Source: Woodsholea maritima DSM 17123
GTDB lineage: Bacteria > Pseudomonadota > Alphaproteobacteria > Caulobacterales > Maricaulaceae
Direction: 5' to 3'
DNA: 64,000 nucleotides
NCBI RefSeq assembly: GCF_000382325.1
Contig: NZ_KB908056.1
Span: 186,001 to 250,000 of the forward strand
The notes under the pieces are model-generated. The model did no database searches and was not told where the DNA came from. It saw only the letters and a list, made by a program, of their open reading frames with translations. Position 1 is the first letter of the stretch, and every line of letters begins with the position of its first letter. Position numbers and translations under genes: made by a program. This document shows positions 10,119 to 19,922 of this stretch, piece after piece.

Positions 10119-10586
10119 TTAGGCGTGTGCGCCCAGAAGGGATTTAATTTCGGCCCCAGCCTTGGCAAAATCCATCCGCCCGGCAAAGCGCGTTTTCAAT
10201 GCGCCCATGCATTTACCCATATCTTTCAAGCCTGACGCATCCAGCTCATCGACCACGGTGCGGGCCGCGGCTTTAATTTCAGCCTCATTCATCGGCACAG
10301 GCAGATAGCTGCGCACAATCTCGGCTTCTTCACGCTCACGCTCAGACAGATCCAGACGGCCCGCATCTTCATAGGTCTGAGCGCTGTCTTCACGCTGTTT
10401 CACCAGTTTTTGCAAGATGGAGAGAATTTCACTCTCCTCACATCCCTCGCACCGATCCTCGGCACGCGCCGCGATGTCGCGGTCTTTGATCGCAGTTTGA
10501 ATGAGCCGCAAGGTGCCCACGCGAAGGCTATCTTTGGCCTTCATCGCCGTTTTTACATCTTGCGTAATTTGCTCGCGCACTGACAT
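10119..10586 (-). CDS. GatB/YqeY domain protein
   Basis: A 155-residue stand-alone YqeY protein, related to the tail domain of the GatB amidotransferase subunit, which contacts tRNA. The biochemical role of the stand-alone form is not established. Family features seen: the N-terminal MSVREQITQDVKTAMKAKD, the LRLIQTAIKDR segment, the middle EREREEAEIVRSYLP and the C-terminal KDMGKCMGALK and FAGRMDFAKAG. It lies just upstream of dnaG and rpoD in the same direction, the arrangement common in alphaproteobacteria. It is divergent from carA. Confidence 0.93.
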   Translation of the reverse strand: MSVREQITQDVKTAMKAKDSLRVGTLRLIQTAIKDRDIAARAEDRCEGCEESEILSILQKLVKQREDSAQTYEDAGRLDLSEREREEAEIVRSYLPVPMNEAEIKAAARTVVDELDASGLKDMGKCMGALKTRFAGRMDFAKAGAEIKSLLGAHA

Positions 10587-10668
10587 TGTTTTCCAACCTC
10601 AAGGGCTTGCGCAGTGATTTTCTGCTAACCCTTTAAAAATCCAACCGTATTTTTGCGAAGCTAAGAAC

Positions 10669-10697
10669 TTGACCTTGCTTCATCACTCCCTTACCGT
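10669..10697 (+). promoter_or_regulatory. Probable sigma-70 promoter of carA
   Basis: TTGACC at 10669-10674, a 17-base spacer, then TACCGT at 10692-10697. It lies about 80 bases before the carA start. The -35 is good and the -10 weak, as is common in this group. Confidence 0.4.
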
Positions 10698-10778
10698 CCG
10701 CGCGTTTATCTGCCCCCAGGCGGGGCAGTGCTGATCCCAGCGGAACGTCACAGGCGGTGCACTAAGGAGCGGGCAAAT

Positions 10779-11978
10779 ATGCCGGATACGATCAAGAATC
10801 AAGACCAGGACCGTTCAACTCTTACCACGAGCCCCCTTGCCACAGGCTTAATCGTGCTTTCCGACGGGACGGTTTATCGCGGATTTGGCGCAGGCACAAC
10901 GGGCCAAGCCCTTGGCGAAGTTTGCTTTAATACCGCCATGACCGGGCATCAGGAAATTCTGGCTGACCCCTCTTATGCGGGTCAAATTTTATGCTTCACA
11001 TTTCCGCATATCGGCAATGTCGGGGCGAATAGTGAAGATGAAGAGGCCAGTTGTGGGCGCGCGCAACGCGCCGCCGTCGGCATGATCGCGAAATCTGAAA
11101 TCACCGCGCCGGCCAACTGGCGCGCCAGCCAAACCTTCAATGAATGGCTGCTCACCCGCGGCATCATCGCCGTCACCGGCGTCGACACCCGCGCGCTGAC
11201 CCGTAAGCTACGCGTTGAGGGCATGCAGATCGCCGCCATCGCGCACGCCAAAGACGGTCACTTCGATATTGAGGCCCTTAAAGCCCTCGCCAAAAATGCG
11301 CCCACCATGGAAGGCAAGGAATTGGCCCGTGATGTGACGCGCGAGGAAGCAGGTGATTGGAAAGAAGGCGACTGGGATTGGCCCAATGGCTTTAAAAATG
11401 GCCCTGAAGACGGACCCAAAGTCGTCGTGCTCGACTATGGCGTGAAGTCGAACATTCTGCGTCGTTTGACCTCTGCGGGTGCGCATGTCGTGGTCAAGCC
11501 GGGTTCGGCTTCGGCTGAAGAGGTATTGGCTGAAAACCCGGATGGTGTTGTCGTTTCTAACGGCCCCGGCGATCCAGCGGCGACCGGCGAATATGCGTTG
11601 GAGACCCTGCGCGCCCTCTTGGACAAAAACATTCCGATGTTGGGCATTTGTCTGGGCCATCAAATGCTGGCGCTGGCCCTGGGCGCGAAGACGTTGAAAA
11701 TGGCCCAAGGCCACCATGGCGCAAACCATCCGGTGAAGAATTTCGATACCGGTCAGGTGGAAATCGTCTCCATGAACCATGGCTTTGCCGTGGATGGTGA
11801 CAGCCTGCCCGCCAACGCACAACAGACCCATATCTCTTTGTTTGATGGGACGAATTGTGGCTTCAAGCTGAACGACAAGCCTGTGTTTGCCGTACAACAC
11901 CACCCTGAAGCCAGCCCTGGCCCGCAAGACTCTTTCAATGTTTTTGAGGGTTTCATTGAGGCTATCAAGGCGCGTTAA
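10779..11978 (+). CDS. carA: Carbamoyl-phosphate synthase small (glutaminase) subunit
   Basis: Hydrolyses glutamine and passes ammonia to CarB for carbamoyl phosphate synthesis (pyrimidines and arginine). 399 residues. The N-terminal CarA domain shows VLSDGTVYRGFGAG and FNTAMTGHQEILADPSY. The C-terminal class I glutaminase has the nucleophile Cys in LGICLGHQML and the His/Glu pair in HHPEASPGP. The ATG at 10779 is chosen because AAGGAG lies 9 bases upstream. Its partner carB lies 4 kb further on, split off by four unrelated genes. A terminator follows, so carA is transcribed separately. Confidence 0.97.
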   Translation: MPDTIKNQDQDRSTLTTSPLATGLIVLSDGTVYRGFGAGTTGQALGEVCFNTAMTGHQEILADPSYAGQILCFTFPHIGNVGANSEDEEASCGRAQRAAVGMIAKSEITAPANWRASQTFNEWLLTRGIIAVTGVDTRALTRKLRVEGMQIAAIAHAKDGHFDIEALKALAKNAPTMEGKELARDVTREEAGDWKEGDWDWPNGFKNGPEDGPKVVVLDYGVKSNILRRLTSAGAHVVVKPGSASAEEVLAENPDGVVVSNGPGDPAATGEYALETLRALLDKNIPMLGICLGHQMLALALGAKTLKMAQGHHGANHPVKNFDTGQVEIVSMNHGFAVDGDSLPANAQQTHISLFDGTNCGFKLNDKPVFAVQHHPEASPGPQDSFNVFEGFIEAIKAR

Positions 11979-12009
11979 AATTAGTCTTTTCTAAATTACA
12001 CCTCAGCTA

Positions 12010-12044
12010 AGACGCGCTATAGTTAATCTGTCGCGCGTCTTTTT
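12010..12044 (+). terminator. Intrinsic terminator of carA
   Basis: AGACGCGC and GCGCGTCT pair across a 15-base loop, followed by TTTT. It lies 32 bases after the carA stop and before the subtilase gene. Confidence 0.65.
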
Positions 12045-12074
12045 GTAAGCGCGCACAGGCATAAGGGGAATGCC

Positions 12075-14336
12075 ATGTCGCTGCGTCGGATTTTGTTGAG
12101 TGCGGTTTTCACCACCGCGGCCTTGGCCGTTGCAGGATGTGGCGGTGGGGGCGGCTCCTCTGGGGGCACGCCCGTGATCACGCCGCCTCCCCCACCGCCG
12201 CCACCTCCCCCCCCTCCTCCGCCGCCCCCTCCGCCACCGCCACCGCCCGCGAGTGCATTCGAGACGGCAGAGTATAATTACCAAGACGGCCTCGGTGTCA
12301 TTCACGCCTCCTCTGCCTATGCCAAAGGGGCCAGCGGTGAAGGCGTGTTGGTTGCTGTCATCGATAGCGGGGCCAACCGCACCCATCCCGATCTAGCGGG
12401 ACAGTTTTCCTCAGCCTCAACCGATATTGTCGCCAATCGCGGCGTGACGGATATCGATGGTCACGGCACGGCTGTGTCCGGAGTTATTGCCGCACTAAAG
12501 AACAATCAGGGTGCACATGGGGTCGCCTATAATGCTCAGATCCTTGCCATCCGCACTGACGAGGTTGGCAGTTGCGAAGAAGATGGCGGTGAGGGCTGTA
12601 ATTTCACAGACACCGATGTTGCGGCAGCCATTGATTATGCGCGCACGCATGGGGCCAAAGTGATCAATCTCTCTCTCGGCGGAGAATCCAGCAGTTCAGA
12701 TTATCTCACCGCGACCTTTGCCGCGATGCGCCGTGCTGTTTATGAGGGCATTTTCATCGTCGTGTCATCGGGCAACCAAGGTGATGACGAAGACACCCCC
12801 TCACCGAGCCCGTCTTTCCCCGCGACCTTTGCCGGCGATTCTGGCGCGTTCGGATTTGCGGTCGCCGTCGGATCTGTCGATGATAATGGCGTCATCTCAG
12901 ATTTCTCTTATCGCGCCCAAGGCTATGAAAATTATTTTCTTGTGGCACCCGGTGAAAGGGTTGAAACCCCTTATCTCGACGAAGATTATGTGCGCGCCAG
13001 TGGCACATCCTTTGCCGCCCCGCATGTCGCTGGGGCCTTGGCGCTGATCTTAGATGCTTTCCCGAACCTGCAAGGCAATGACGCGCTCGACATCCTGTTT
13101 GAGAGCGCGCGCGATCTGGGTTCACCGGGCGCGGATTCGACCTATGGCCGCGGCCTGATTGATCTCGAAGCGGCCTTCCGCCCCTTAGGAACCACCAATG
13201 TCGCGATGGCCAAAAGTTCAGCGCCCGTGTCCACCGATATTGTGTTTGCCCGCCCTGAAGGGGCCAGCGGCGATTGGATCTGGAACAGTGGCCTGTTTGC
13301 CGCTTCGGTATTGCGCGATAAATATAATCGGCCTTTCACCTTCGATCCTGCCGCGCCTGAAGCCTCCGCCGATACCAGTGTTGCGATACTTGAAAACGCG
13401 GCCCATCAGCAATTGGCGCAGGTTAAATCCGTAGGCGCAGGCCCGCTAGGCGTGACCTTACGTCTGGATGAAGATCGTCCCCATCCGCTTAAAAACTTGC
13501 CCGAAGAGCTCAACAAGGCTCAACCCGATATGATGATCCGCTTTTCCCAAGGTGATCTGACTTTGGAGGCGGGCCGTGGCTTTGCGCCGCGCGCGCCGCT
13601 ACCGGGCGCGGGTCAATCTCACCTTTCCAGCACCCATTTCACGGGCGCGGCGGCCAGCCTCGCCGATCAACGCGATTGGGTGGCTGTGGGGTATGATTTT
13701 GACAATCTGACCGTGTCGCTGCGCGCGGCCGGTCATGACGGTGAAGGCTTCAGTGCGGCGGCCCTGACCTATCATTTCGATGATCAAGCCATCGGCTTTG
13801 AAGTCGGCCAAGCCCAAGAGCGTGACCGCGCGCTGGGCGGCAATTTTGCGGCCCGCTTCGGCGAAGACGATCACACCCGCTCCACTTTCACCGCCCTCCA
13901 ATGGCACGGCAATTTGCCCGCCGGGTGGCAAGGGGCTGCACGCTTTGAGATGGCCAATGCCAACCTCACCCTGCCCGCCGGGCTTCAGCTTCACGAGGAT
14001 GTGTGGGCCAGCGCCTGGAGCTTTGGGGCCGATCGCGCCTTCATGGGCGGACGCTTTGGCGTCACACTGGCTCAACCCCTTCGCGTAGAAAGCGGCAGCG
14101 TGCGCGCCGATATTGCCGTTAGCGTTGATCGTAAAACTGATCTGGCGGTCTATGAAACCCGCACCGCCAGCCTGACCCCATCAGGACGCGAACTATCCAT
14201 GGAAGCCAGTTATCGCTGGGCCATTAATGATCGCCTGGATGCGGGTGTATCGCTGCGCCAAACTTTTGAGCCTAATCACCGCCGCGATGAAGGCTCCCAA
14301 AGCCTGGTCTGGTTTGGTGTGAAGTCGAACTTCTAG
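12075..14336 (+). CDS. Subtilisin-like (S8) serine protease, lipoprotein with probable autotransporter barrel
   Basis: Probable surface protease of 753 residues. The signal peptide ends in a lipobox (AVAG-Cys22), then a Gly/Ser tract and a run of about 20 prolines (residues 38-58). The catalytic triad is visible: Asp97 (AVIDSG), His130 (DGHGTAVSGV) and Ser312 (GTSFAAPHVAGA). The last 300 residues have alternating polar/hydrophobic strands and end in Phe, as outer-membrane barrels do. NalP of Neisseria and SphB1 of Bordetella are lipidated subtilase autotransporters and give a precedent; barrel formation here is inferred. The ATG has AAGGGGAA upstream. The gene separates carA from carB. Confidence 0.88.
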   Translation: MSLRRILLSAVFTTAALAVAGCGGGGGSSGGTPVITPPPPPPPPPPPPPPPPPPPPPPASAFETAEYNYQDGLGVIHASSAYAKGASGEGVLVAVIDSGANRTHPDLAGQFSSASTDIVANRGVTDIDGHGTAVSGVIAALKNNQGAHGVAYNAQILAIRTDEVGSCEEDGGEGCNFTDTDVAAAIDYARTHGAKVINLSLGGESSSSDYLTATFAAMRRAVYEGIFIVVSSGNQGDDEDTPSPSPSFPATFAGDSGAFGFAVAVGSVDDNGVISDFSYRAQGYENYFLVAPGERVETPYLDEDYVRASGTSFAAPHVAGALALILDAFPNLQGNDALDILFESARDLGSPGADSTYGRGLIDLEAAFRPLGTTNVAMAKSSAPVSTDIVFARPEGASGDWIWNSGLFAASVLRDKYNRPFTFDPAAPEASADTSVAILENAAHQQLAQVKSVGAGPLGVTLRLDEDRPHPLKNLPEELNKAQPDMMIRFSQGDLTLEAGRGFAPRAPLPGAGQSHLSSTHFTGAAASLADQRDWVAVGYDFDNLTVSLRAAGHDGEGFSAAALTYHFDDQAIGFEVGQAQERDRALGGNFAARFGEDDHTRSTFTALQWHGNLPAGWQGAARFEMANANLTLPAGLQLHEDVWASAWSFGADRAFMGGRFGVTLAQPLRVESGSVRADIAVSVDRKTDLAVYETRTASLTPSGRELSMEASYRWAINDRLDAGVSLRQTFEPNHRRDEGSQSLVWFGVKSNF

Positions 14337-14345
14337 TATGCGGCA

Positions 14346-14588
14346 CTAATTATCACCCTCGAGGGTGGGGGCTGCGGCTCCCTCCTCGCGGACAAACTCC
14401 AAAATATCACCGGGCTGACAATCAAGCGTATCGCAAATCGCGATCAGTGTTGAAAAGCGCACGCCCTTGATGCGCCCGGTCTTGATCTGGGATAGCGCCT
14501 GTTCAGACACGCCAATCACTTCGGCCAATTCCTTGGACCGCATCTTACGCTTGGCCAGCATAACATCGAGATTGACGACAATACGCAT
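14346..14588 (-). CDS. XRE-family (HTH_26 type) transcriptional regulator
   Basis: An 80-residue regulator made almost entirely of one helix-turn-helix domain: LAKRKMRSKELAEVIGVSEQ and ALSQIKTGRIKGVRFSTL, followed by CDTLDCQPGDILEF, which is typical of the small Cro/CI-like YozG group. It follows two DUF2975 membrane proteins on the same strand with 3 bases between genes, so it is the last gene of that operon. Such regulators are commonly paired with DUF2975 proteins. It is likely autoregulatory, with the inverted repeat at 15717-15739 as a candidate operator. Confidence 0.9.
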   Translation of the reverse strand: MRIVVNLDVMLAKRKMRSKELAEVIGVSEQALSQIKTGRIKGVRFSTLIAICDTLDCQPGDILEFVREEGAAAPTLEGDN

Positions 14589-14591
14589 CGA

Positions 14592-15143
14592 TTACAAAAA
14601 GCTTTCCACTTCTTCTTGAGCTTTTTGAGCCCGCACCAGCATATGCGTGATCAAGAAGAACACGCCCGCGACAAAAACTTCCCAGAGGGTGTTGCTGCCA
14701 AACATCAAGGACATCACACCTTCGGCCTCAGGCGCGTTGACACTCATCCACACAATGACGGCTGCTCGTGTAAAGGGCGCAAGAATGGCCGAAATTAAAA
14801 TGCACATCGCAAAGGCGCGAAACGCCTGAATGGCTTTCAAAGAAAATAAAGCACCGGTGATACTGCTTTGAAAGTATAAGAATATTCTCATCAAGCCATA
14901 AATCGAAATCGCATCTGAAAGACTATCCAACACCAGACCGATCAGCCGGACCTTTATCGTGAACCAGCTGGGGTCGATCACAACCCCCGGCACATCCCAG
15001 AACAGGGTGCCCGTGGGTAAGTCCCAGAACCAGTCATAAAGCCGCAAACCGATCAGGGCGACACAGCCAATCGCGATGATAGCCTGCAATATGCGGGCAA
15101 TGATGCGCATCATGGCCAGTTGGGGGGGATGAGACACCAGCAT
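14592..15143 (-). CDS. DUF2975 family membrane protein (second copy)
   Basis: 183 residues with four hydrophobic segments, near residues 15-33, 60-80, 108-130 and 150-172. Its layout and the motif SLKAIQAFRAFAMCILISAIL match the neighbouring gene, so the pair is a tandem duplication of DUF2975 proteins, which have no known biochemical function. Its ATG directly abuts the stop of the upstream gene (TAGATG), implying translational coupling; MMRIIARIL at residue 11 is an alternative start. An XRE regulator gene follows after 3 bases. Confidence 0.8.
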   Translation of the reverse strand: MLVSHPPQLAMMRIIARILQAIIAIGCVALIGLRLYDWFWDLPTGTLFWDVPGVVIDPSWFTIKVRLIGLVLDSLSDAISIYGLMRIFLYFQSSITGALFSLKAIQAFRAFAMCILISAILAPFTRAAVIVWMSVNAPEAEGVMSLMFGSNTLWEVFVAGVFFLITHMLVRAQKAQEEVESFL

Positions 15144-15692
15144 CTAAAGAAAGCTATCCACTTCATCTTGATGGACTTTGGAAATCTCAAGAGCATAGCT
15201 AAACCAGATAAACATCAGCCCAACTCCGGCTTGCCACAACAGGCGAAGTGAAGGATCCACCATCCACACCGTATCCGCGATCGGGGAAAAACTGGTGATA
15301 TAGGCCATCACCAAGCTGCCTTGGATGGGCTCTAACAACGCTGAGATCAAAACGCCCAAAGCAAAGATCCGAAAACTGCGAATCGCCGTAATCGTAAAAG
15401 GGTCGCCATCAATAACCGCTTGAAAAAACTTGCGAACATACCATAGCCCTACCAAGGCTGGCACACAGGCCACACACATAATCACCGCTAAACCAACACG
15501 CGCGGCCAGACCCATCTGGCCCACGGTTTGACTGAGTTGAGGATAATCAAAAGCCACTTCCAAAAAGGTTTGCGTGTAAACAAATCCGGCCAGGTGAGAC
15601 GCCACCAGAATTAAAATCCAAATCAGGGATGAAACTTTCAGTACGCGCGCGATCCATTTCATACGGCCTGAAGGAAAGTTCGAATTTAGCAT
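15144..15692 (-). CDS. DUF2975 family membrane protein (first copy)
   Basis: First gene of a three-gene minus-strand operon. About 182 residues with four membrane segments. DUF2975 features are the central GLWYVRKFFQAVIDGDPFT and AIRSFRIFALGVLISALLEP. No known function; the family usually travels with small XRE regulators, as it does here. The start is uncertain: ATG at 15692 is used; a TTG at 15704 and ATG at 15662 are also in frame, and none has a clear ribosome site. A 23-base inverted repeat lies just upstream. Confidence 0.8.
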   Translation of the reverse strand: MLNSNFPSGRMKWIARVLKVSSLIWILILVASHLAGFVYTQTFLEVAFDYPQLSQTVGQMGLAARVGLAVIMCVACVPALVGLWYVRKFFQAVIDGDPFTITAIRSFRIFALGVLISALLEPIQGSLVMAYITSFSPIADTVWMVDPSLRLLWQAGVGLMFIWFSYALEISKVHQDEVDSFL

Positions 15693-15704
15693 TGCCGTGA
15701 CCAA

Positions 15705-16027
15705 AGCACACCCCAGAAATTAAAGTTTTACTTTAATTTTCATCATAGATATATGAATTCATACCCCAGCTTGCGCCCGGCGCAAAGCCAGTCATGCGCC
15801 AAGATCACGCCAGTTTTATGTCCATAGACATCATCCCCTTAGGGACCTGCAGTCATACCCACCCCTCGTCCAAGTGTTATGGGATCAAAAATCACTGGCC
15901 TCCCCCCTCGCCAAGCCAGCATTTTCGGGTTAAGCCTTCCGCTCACGATCTATTTCCATACACCTTCGCGCTTGGTCCCGCCCCTCGGGCCCCGGTATGC
16001 GAGGGCGCGCGCACGTGAGCCAAGCCC
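15705..16027. other. Intergenic region between DUF2975 operon and carB
   Basis: 323 bases between divergent genes, holding the promoters of both. Besides the AT-rich inverted repeat listed separately, it contains a GC-rich 7+1+7 palindrome at 15771-15785 (TTGCGCC / GGCGCAA) of unknown meaning. The open frame at 15794-16018 has neither ribosome site nor protein-like composition, so I see no gene here. Confidence 0.5.
15717..15739. promoter_or_regulatory. AT-rich inverted repeat, candidate operator of the XRE/DUF2975 operon
   Basis: Two perfect 10-base arms (AAATTAAAGT and ACTTTAATTT) around TTT. It sits 13-47 bases before the possible starts of the first DUF2975 gene, where a repressor would block transcription. 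Autoregulation by the XRE protein is an inference from position and symmetry. It lacks the GC-rich stem expected of a terminator. Confidence 0.5.
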
Positions 16028-19000
16028 ATGCCCAAAAGAACTGACCTGAAATCCATCCTGATCATCGGCGCTGGACCCATCGTTATCGGCCAAGCCTGTG
16101 AGTTTGACTATTCTGGCGTCCAGGCGGTGAAAGCCCTGCGCGCGGAAGGGTATCGGGTGATCCTGGTCAATTCCAACCCCGCCACCATCATGACGGACCC
16201 GGATCTGGCCGATGCGACCTATATCGAGCCGATCACGCCGGAGATGGTCGCCAAGGTGATCGAGAAAGAGCGCCCCGATGCGCTGCTGCCGACCATGGGC
16301 GGGCAAACCGCGCTCAATTGTGCGCTGGAGCTGGAGCGCCGCGGGGTTCTTGATCTTTTCAATGTGGAGATGATCGGGGCCAAGGCCGATGTGATTGACA
16401 AGGCCGAAGACCGGGAACGCTTCCGCCAGGCCATGGATAAGATCGGGCTGGAATCCCCACGCTCCCGCACCGTGAATAATCTGATCGAAGCTGAAACTGT
16501 GATGGAAGAGCTGGGCCTTCCCTGCGTGATCCGTCCGTCCTTCACCCTGGGCGGTACGGGCGGCGGTATCGCCTATAATATCGAAGAATTCCGCGAGATC
16601 ATTGCCTCGGGTCTCTATGCCAGCCCGGTCAATGAAGTGCTGGTCGAAGAATCCGTTCTGGGCTGGAAAGAATATGAGATGGAAGTCGTTCGCGATAAGA
16701 ACGATAACTGCATCATCATCTGCTCGATCGAAAACTTGGACCCGATGGGTGTGCATACGGGTGATTCGATCACCGTCGCCCCGGCCATGACCCTGACCGA
16801 TAAAGAATATCAGCGCATGCGCTCGGCCTCGATTGCGGTCTTGCGTGAAATCGGCGTCGAAACCGGCGGCTCCAACGTCCAATTCGCGGTCAATCCCAAA
16901 GATGGCCGCATGGTCGTCATCGAGATGAACCCGCGCGTGTCACGCTCGTCGGCCTTGGCCTCAAAAGCCACCGGCTTTCCGATTGCCAAGGTCGCCGCAA
17001 AGCTGGCGGTCGGATATACGCTCGACGAGATCGACAACGAAATCACCGGCGGGGCGATGCCAGCATCCTTTGAGCCGACGATTGACTATGTCGTAACTAA
17101 AATTCCACGCTTTGCCTTTGAGAAATACCCAGGCGCCGAAGCCAAGCTGTCGACCTCGATGAAGTCTGTCGGCGAAGCCATGGCCATGGGCCGCACCTTC
17201 CAGGAATCGCTACAAAAGGCTTTGCGCTCTTTGGAAACCGGGCTGTCGGGTCTCGATGAGATTGAGATCCCCGGCTATGACAGCGCCGAAGATGGCGCGG
17301 GTCGTCACCAAGCCGTTCTCAGCCTGTTGGCCCAGCCCACCCCGGATCGCCTGCGCGTGATCGCTCAAGCCTTGCGTGCGGGCCTCAGCGTCGAGCAGAT
17401 CCACAATGCCTGCGCCTATGAGCCTTGGTTCCTGCGTCAAATCGAAGAGATCATCCAGGTAGAGGAAGATCTTTCTACCCTGGGCCTTCCGGATACGGCC
17501 GAAGCGATGCGTAAGCTCAAATCCATGGGCTTTGGCGATGCGCGCCTGGCCAAGCTGACCGGTCAGAGCGAAAAGGCCGTACGGGCCCATCGCCGCGCCC
17601 TGGGCGTGCGCCCGGTCTATAAGCGGGTAGACACCTGCGCGGCGGAGTTCGAATCCGTCACCCCTTACATGTACTCCACCTATGAAGTGCCTGGGGCCTT
17701 TGCTGAACCTGAAGATGAAGCCCAGCCGAGCGATCGCAAGAAGGCGATCATTCTGGGCGGTGGTCCGAACCGGATCGGTCAAGGGATCGAGTTTGACTAT
17801 TGCTGCTGTCACGCGGCCTTTGCCTTTGCCGAGATGGATATCGAATCCATCATGGTCAATTGTAACCCCGAAACCGTCTCTACCGATTATGACACGGCAG
17901 ACCGGCTGTATTTCGAGCCGCTGACCGCCGAAGACGTGCTGGAGCTGATCGAGACCGAACGCTCCAATGGCGAATTGCTGGGCGTCGTCGTGCAATATGG
18001 CGGTCAAACGCCGTTGAAACTGGCCGCCGCCTTGGAAGAGGCCGGGATCCCGATCCTGGGCACTCAGCCGGACGCGATTGACCTGGCTGAAGACCGCGAG
18101 CGCTTCAAGGCGCTACTCGACAAGCTGGGCCTGAAGCAACCGCCCAATGCCATCGTCAAATCCGAAGATGGTGCGCGTGAAGCGGCCAAAACCTTGGGCT
18201 TCCCGCTGGTACTGCGCCCGTCTTACGTCCTGGGCGGACGTGCGATGGAGATCGTGCGCGATAGCGAAAGCCTGGAGCGTTATATCCGCGACGCCGTCAA
18301 TGTCTCTGGCGATACGCCGCTCTTGATCGACCGCTATTTGACCGACGCCTCTGAAGTCGATGTCGATGCGATTTGTGACGGTGAAGAGGTTTGGGTCGCC
18401 GGCGTGATGGAGCATATCGAAGAGGCCGGCGTGCACTCGGGCGATAGCGCCTGTTCGCTGCCACCTTATTCCTTGAGCGATGAGATAATCGCAGAGTTGA
18501 AGCGTCAAACGGAAGCGCTGGCCATGGCCATCGGCGTTAAAGGCCTGATGAATGTTCAGTTCGCGGTCAAAGACGGCGAGATCTTCCTGATCGAGGTCAA
18601 TCCGCGCGCCTCGCGCACCGTGCCTTTCGTCGCCAAGGCCCTGGGTGGGCCTGTCGCCGCGATCGCCGCCAAAGTCATGGCGGGGGCCAAGTTGAAAGAC
18701 TGCACCCTGCCCTCAACCAACCCTGAGCATATCTCCGTCAAAGAAGCCGTGATGCCCTTTGCGCGCTTCCAAAATGTTGACCCGATGTTGGGCCCTGAGA
18801 TGCGCTCAACCGGTGAGGTGATGGGCATCGACACCCGCTTTGAAGCTGCCTTTGCCAAGGCGGAGCTGGGGGCGGGCGTGGCGCTGCCGCGTACCGGCGG
18901 CGTCTTCGTGTCCTTGAAGGACAGCGATAAGGCCGCGATGATCGAGCCCTGCCGCATGCTGACACAAATGGGCCTGACGTTAATGGCCACGGGCGGTACG

Positions 19001-19288
19001 GCAACCACCCTTCAAGAGGCGGGCGTCGAGGTCAAACGCGTCAATAAGGTCTTTGAAGGGCGTCCACACATCGTTGACGCCATCAAGAACGGTGAAGTAC
19101 AGTTGATTTTCAACACCACCGAAGGGCGACAGTCACAAATTGACAGCTACTCCATTCGCCGTACAGCGTTGGAAATGCGGGTACCTTGCTACACGACGGC
19201 CTCGGCCAGCCGTGCAGCTGTGAAATCACTTGCAGCGATTGACGCAGGAGAGCTTGAACCGCGCCCCTTGCAATCCTATCGTAAGTAA
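16028..19288 (+). CDS. carB: Carbamoyl-phosphate synthase large subunit
   Basis: Synthesises carbamoyl phosphate from bicarbonate, ATP and the ammonia supplied by CarA. 1086 residues, the usual length. The two ATP-grasp halves both begin with a dinucleotide-like motif: [21 protein letters not shown] near the N-terminus and [21 protein letters not shown] near residue 575. Each has an EVNPR/EMNPR metal-binding motif. The C-terminal MGS-like allosteric domain shows [15 protein letters not shown]. The ATG at 16028 has only a weak GAGCCAAG before it. greA follows 64 bases later. Confidence 0.98.
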   Translation: MPKRTDLKSILIIGAGPIVIGQACEFDYSGVQAVKALRAEGYRVILVNSNPATIMTDPDLADATYIEPITPEMVAKVIEKERPDALLPTMGGQTALNCALELERRGVLDLFNVEMIGAKADVIDKAEDRERFRQAMDKIGLESPRSRTVNNLIEAETVMEELGLPCVIRPSFTLGGTGGGIAYNIEEFREIIASGLYASPVNEVLVEESVLGWKEYEMEVVRDKNDNCIIICSIENLDPMGVHTGDSITVAPAMTLTDKEYQRMRSASIAVLREIGVETGGSNVQFAVNPKDGRMVVIEMNPRVSRSSALASKATGFPIAKVAAKLAVGYTLDEIDNEITGGAMPASFEPTIDYVVTKIPRFAFEKYPGAEAKLSTSMKSVGEAMAMGRTFQESLQKALRSLETGLSGLDEIEIPGYDSAEDGAGRHQAVLSLLAQPTPDRLRVIAQALRAGLSVEQIHNACAYEPWFLRQIEEIIQVEEDLSTLGLPDTAEAMRKLKSMGFGDARLAKLTGQSEKAVRAHRRALGVRPVYKRVDTCAAEFESVTPYMYSTYEVPGAFAEPEDEAQPSDRKKAIILGGGPNRIGQGIEFDYCCCHAAFAFAEMDIESIMVNCNPETVSTDYDTADRLYFEPLTAEDVLELIETERSNGELLGVVVQYGGQTPLKLAAALEEAGIPILGTQPDAIDLAEDRERFKALLDKLGLKQPPNAIVKSEDGAREAAKTLGFPLVLRPSYVLGGRAMEIVRDSESLERYIRDAVNVSGDTPLLIDRYLTDASEVDVDAICDGEEVWVAGVMEHIEEAGVHSGDSACSLPPYSLSDEIIAELKRQTEALAMAIGVKGLMNVQFAVKDGEIFLIEVNPRASRTVPFVAKALGGPVAAIAAKVMAGAKLKDCTLPSTNPEHISVKEAVMPFARFQNVDPMLGPEMRSTGEVMGIDTRFEAAFAKAELGAGVALPRTGGVFVSLKDSDKAAMIEPCRMLTQMGLTLMATGGTATTLQEAGVEVKRVNKVFEGRPHIVDAIKNGEVQLIFNTTEGRQSQIDSYSIRRTALEMRVPCYTTASASRAAVKSLAAIDAGELEPRPLQSYRK

Positions 19289-19352
19289 TGACTTGATCGC
19301 GCCACTCCTGCAGGGCTAATCTCCTGCGTTCGTTAAAGCGAGACGAACATTC

Positions 19353-19826
19353 ATGAACAAAATTCCAATGACCGTTGAGGGTCACCAGGCCCTCGACGAT
19401 GAACTCAAACACTTGAAAGCTGTGGAACGTCCCGCAGTGATTGCGGCTATCTCTGAAGCCCGCGAGCATGGCGATCTTTCTGAGAACGCTGAATATCATG
19501 CTGCGAAAGAGCGCCAAGGCTATATCGAAGGCCGCGTGCAAGAGCTTGAAGACAAGCTGGCGCGCGCCCAGGTTATCGATGTGTCGAAGATGAGCGGCGA
19601 TCAAGTAAAATTTGGGGCCACGGTCACGGTGATCGATGAAGATACCGAGGAAGAGGCCAGCTACAAAATCGTCGGCGACGATGAGTCCGATGTAAGATCG
19701 GGCAAAATCTCGCTGTCATCTCCGATCGCGCGTGCGCTGATCAATAAAGAGGTCGGCGATATTGTCGAGTTTAACGCCCCCGGCGGGGTCAAATCCTATG
19801 AGATCTTGAAGGTGGAGTGGGTCTAA
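19353..19826 (+). CDS. greA: Transcription elongation factor GreA
   Basis: Stimulates transcript cleavage by backtracked RNA polymerase. 157 residues: an N-terminal coiled-coil with the acidic tip pair in [20 protein letters not shown] and a C-terminal globular FKBP-like domain with [18 protein letters not shown]. The start at 19353 is the only plausible one and follows GCGAGACGAAC. It lies downstream of carB in the same direction, as in many proteobacteria, and ends in a strong terminator. Confidence 0.97.
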   Translation: MNKIPMTVEGHQALDDELKHLKAVERPAVIAAISEAREHGDLSENAEYHAAKERQGYIEGRVQELEDKLARAQVIDVSKMSGDQVKFGATVTVIDEDTEEEASYKIVGDDESDVRSGKISLSSPIARALINKEVGDIVEFNAPGGVKSYEILKVEWV

Positions 19827-19862
19827 CCCCTTCCTCCGTCCCTGCCTTTTTCGCGATCAAGC

Positions 19863-19893
19863 AAAAACCCCCGGCGTTTACGCCGGGGGTTTT
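19863..19893. terminator. Strong intrinsic terminator after greA
   Basis: AAAACCCCCGGCG and CGCCGGGGGTTTT form a 13-base stem with a TTTA loop. The A-tract on the other side makes it usable also for the convergent M56-M23 gene. Confidence 0.88.
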
Positions 19894-19922
19894 GTTTGGC
19901 CCTGATGATAGGGGTTCGGGCT

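Noticed and set aside
15794-16018. Open frame of 74 codons before carB
   Set aside because: Unlikely composition (His, Pro, Ser-rich) and no ribosome site.
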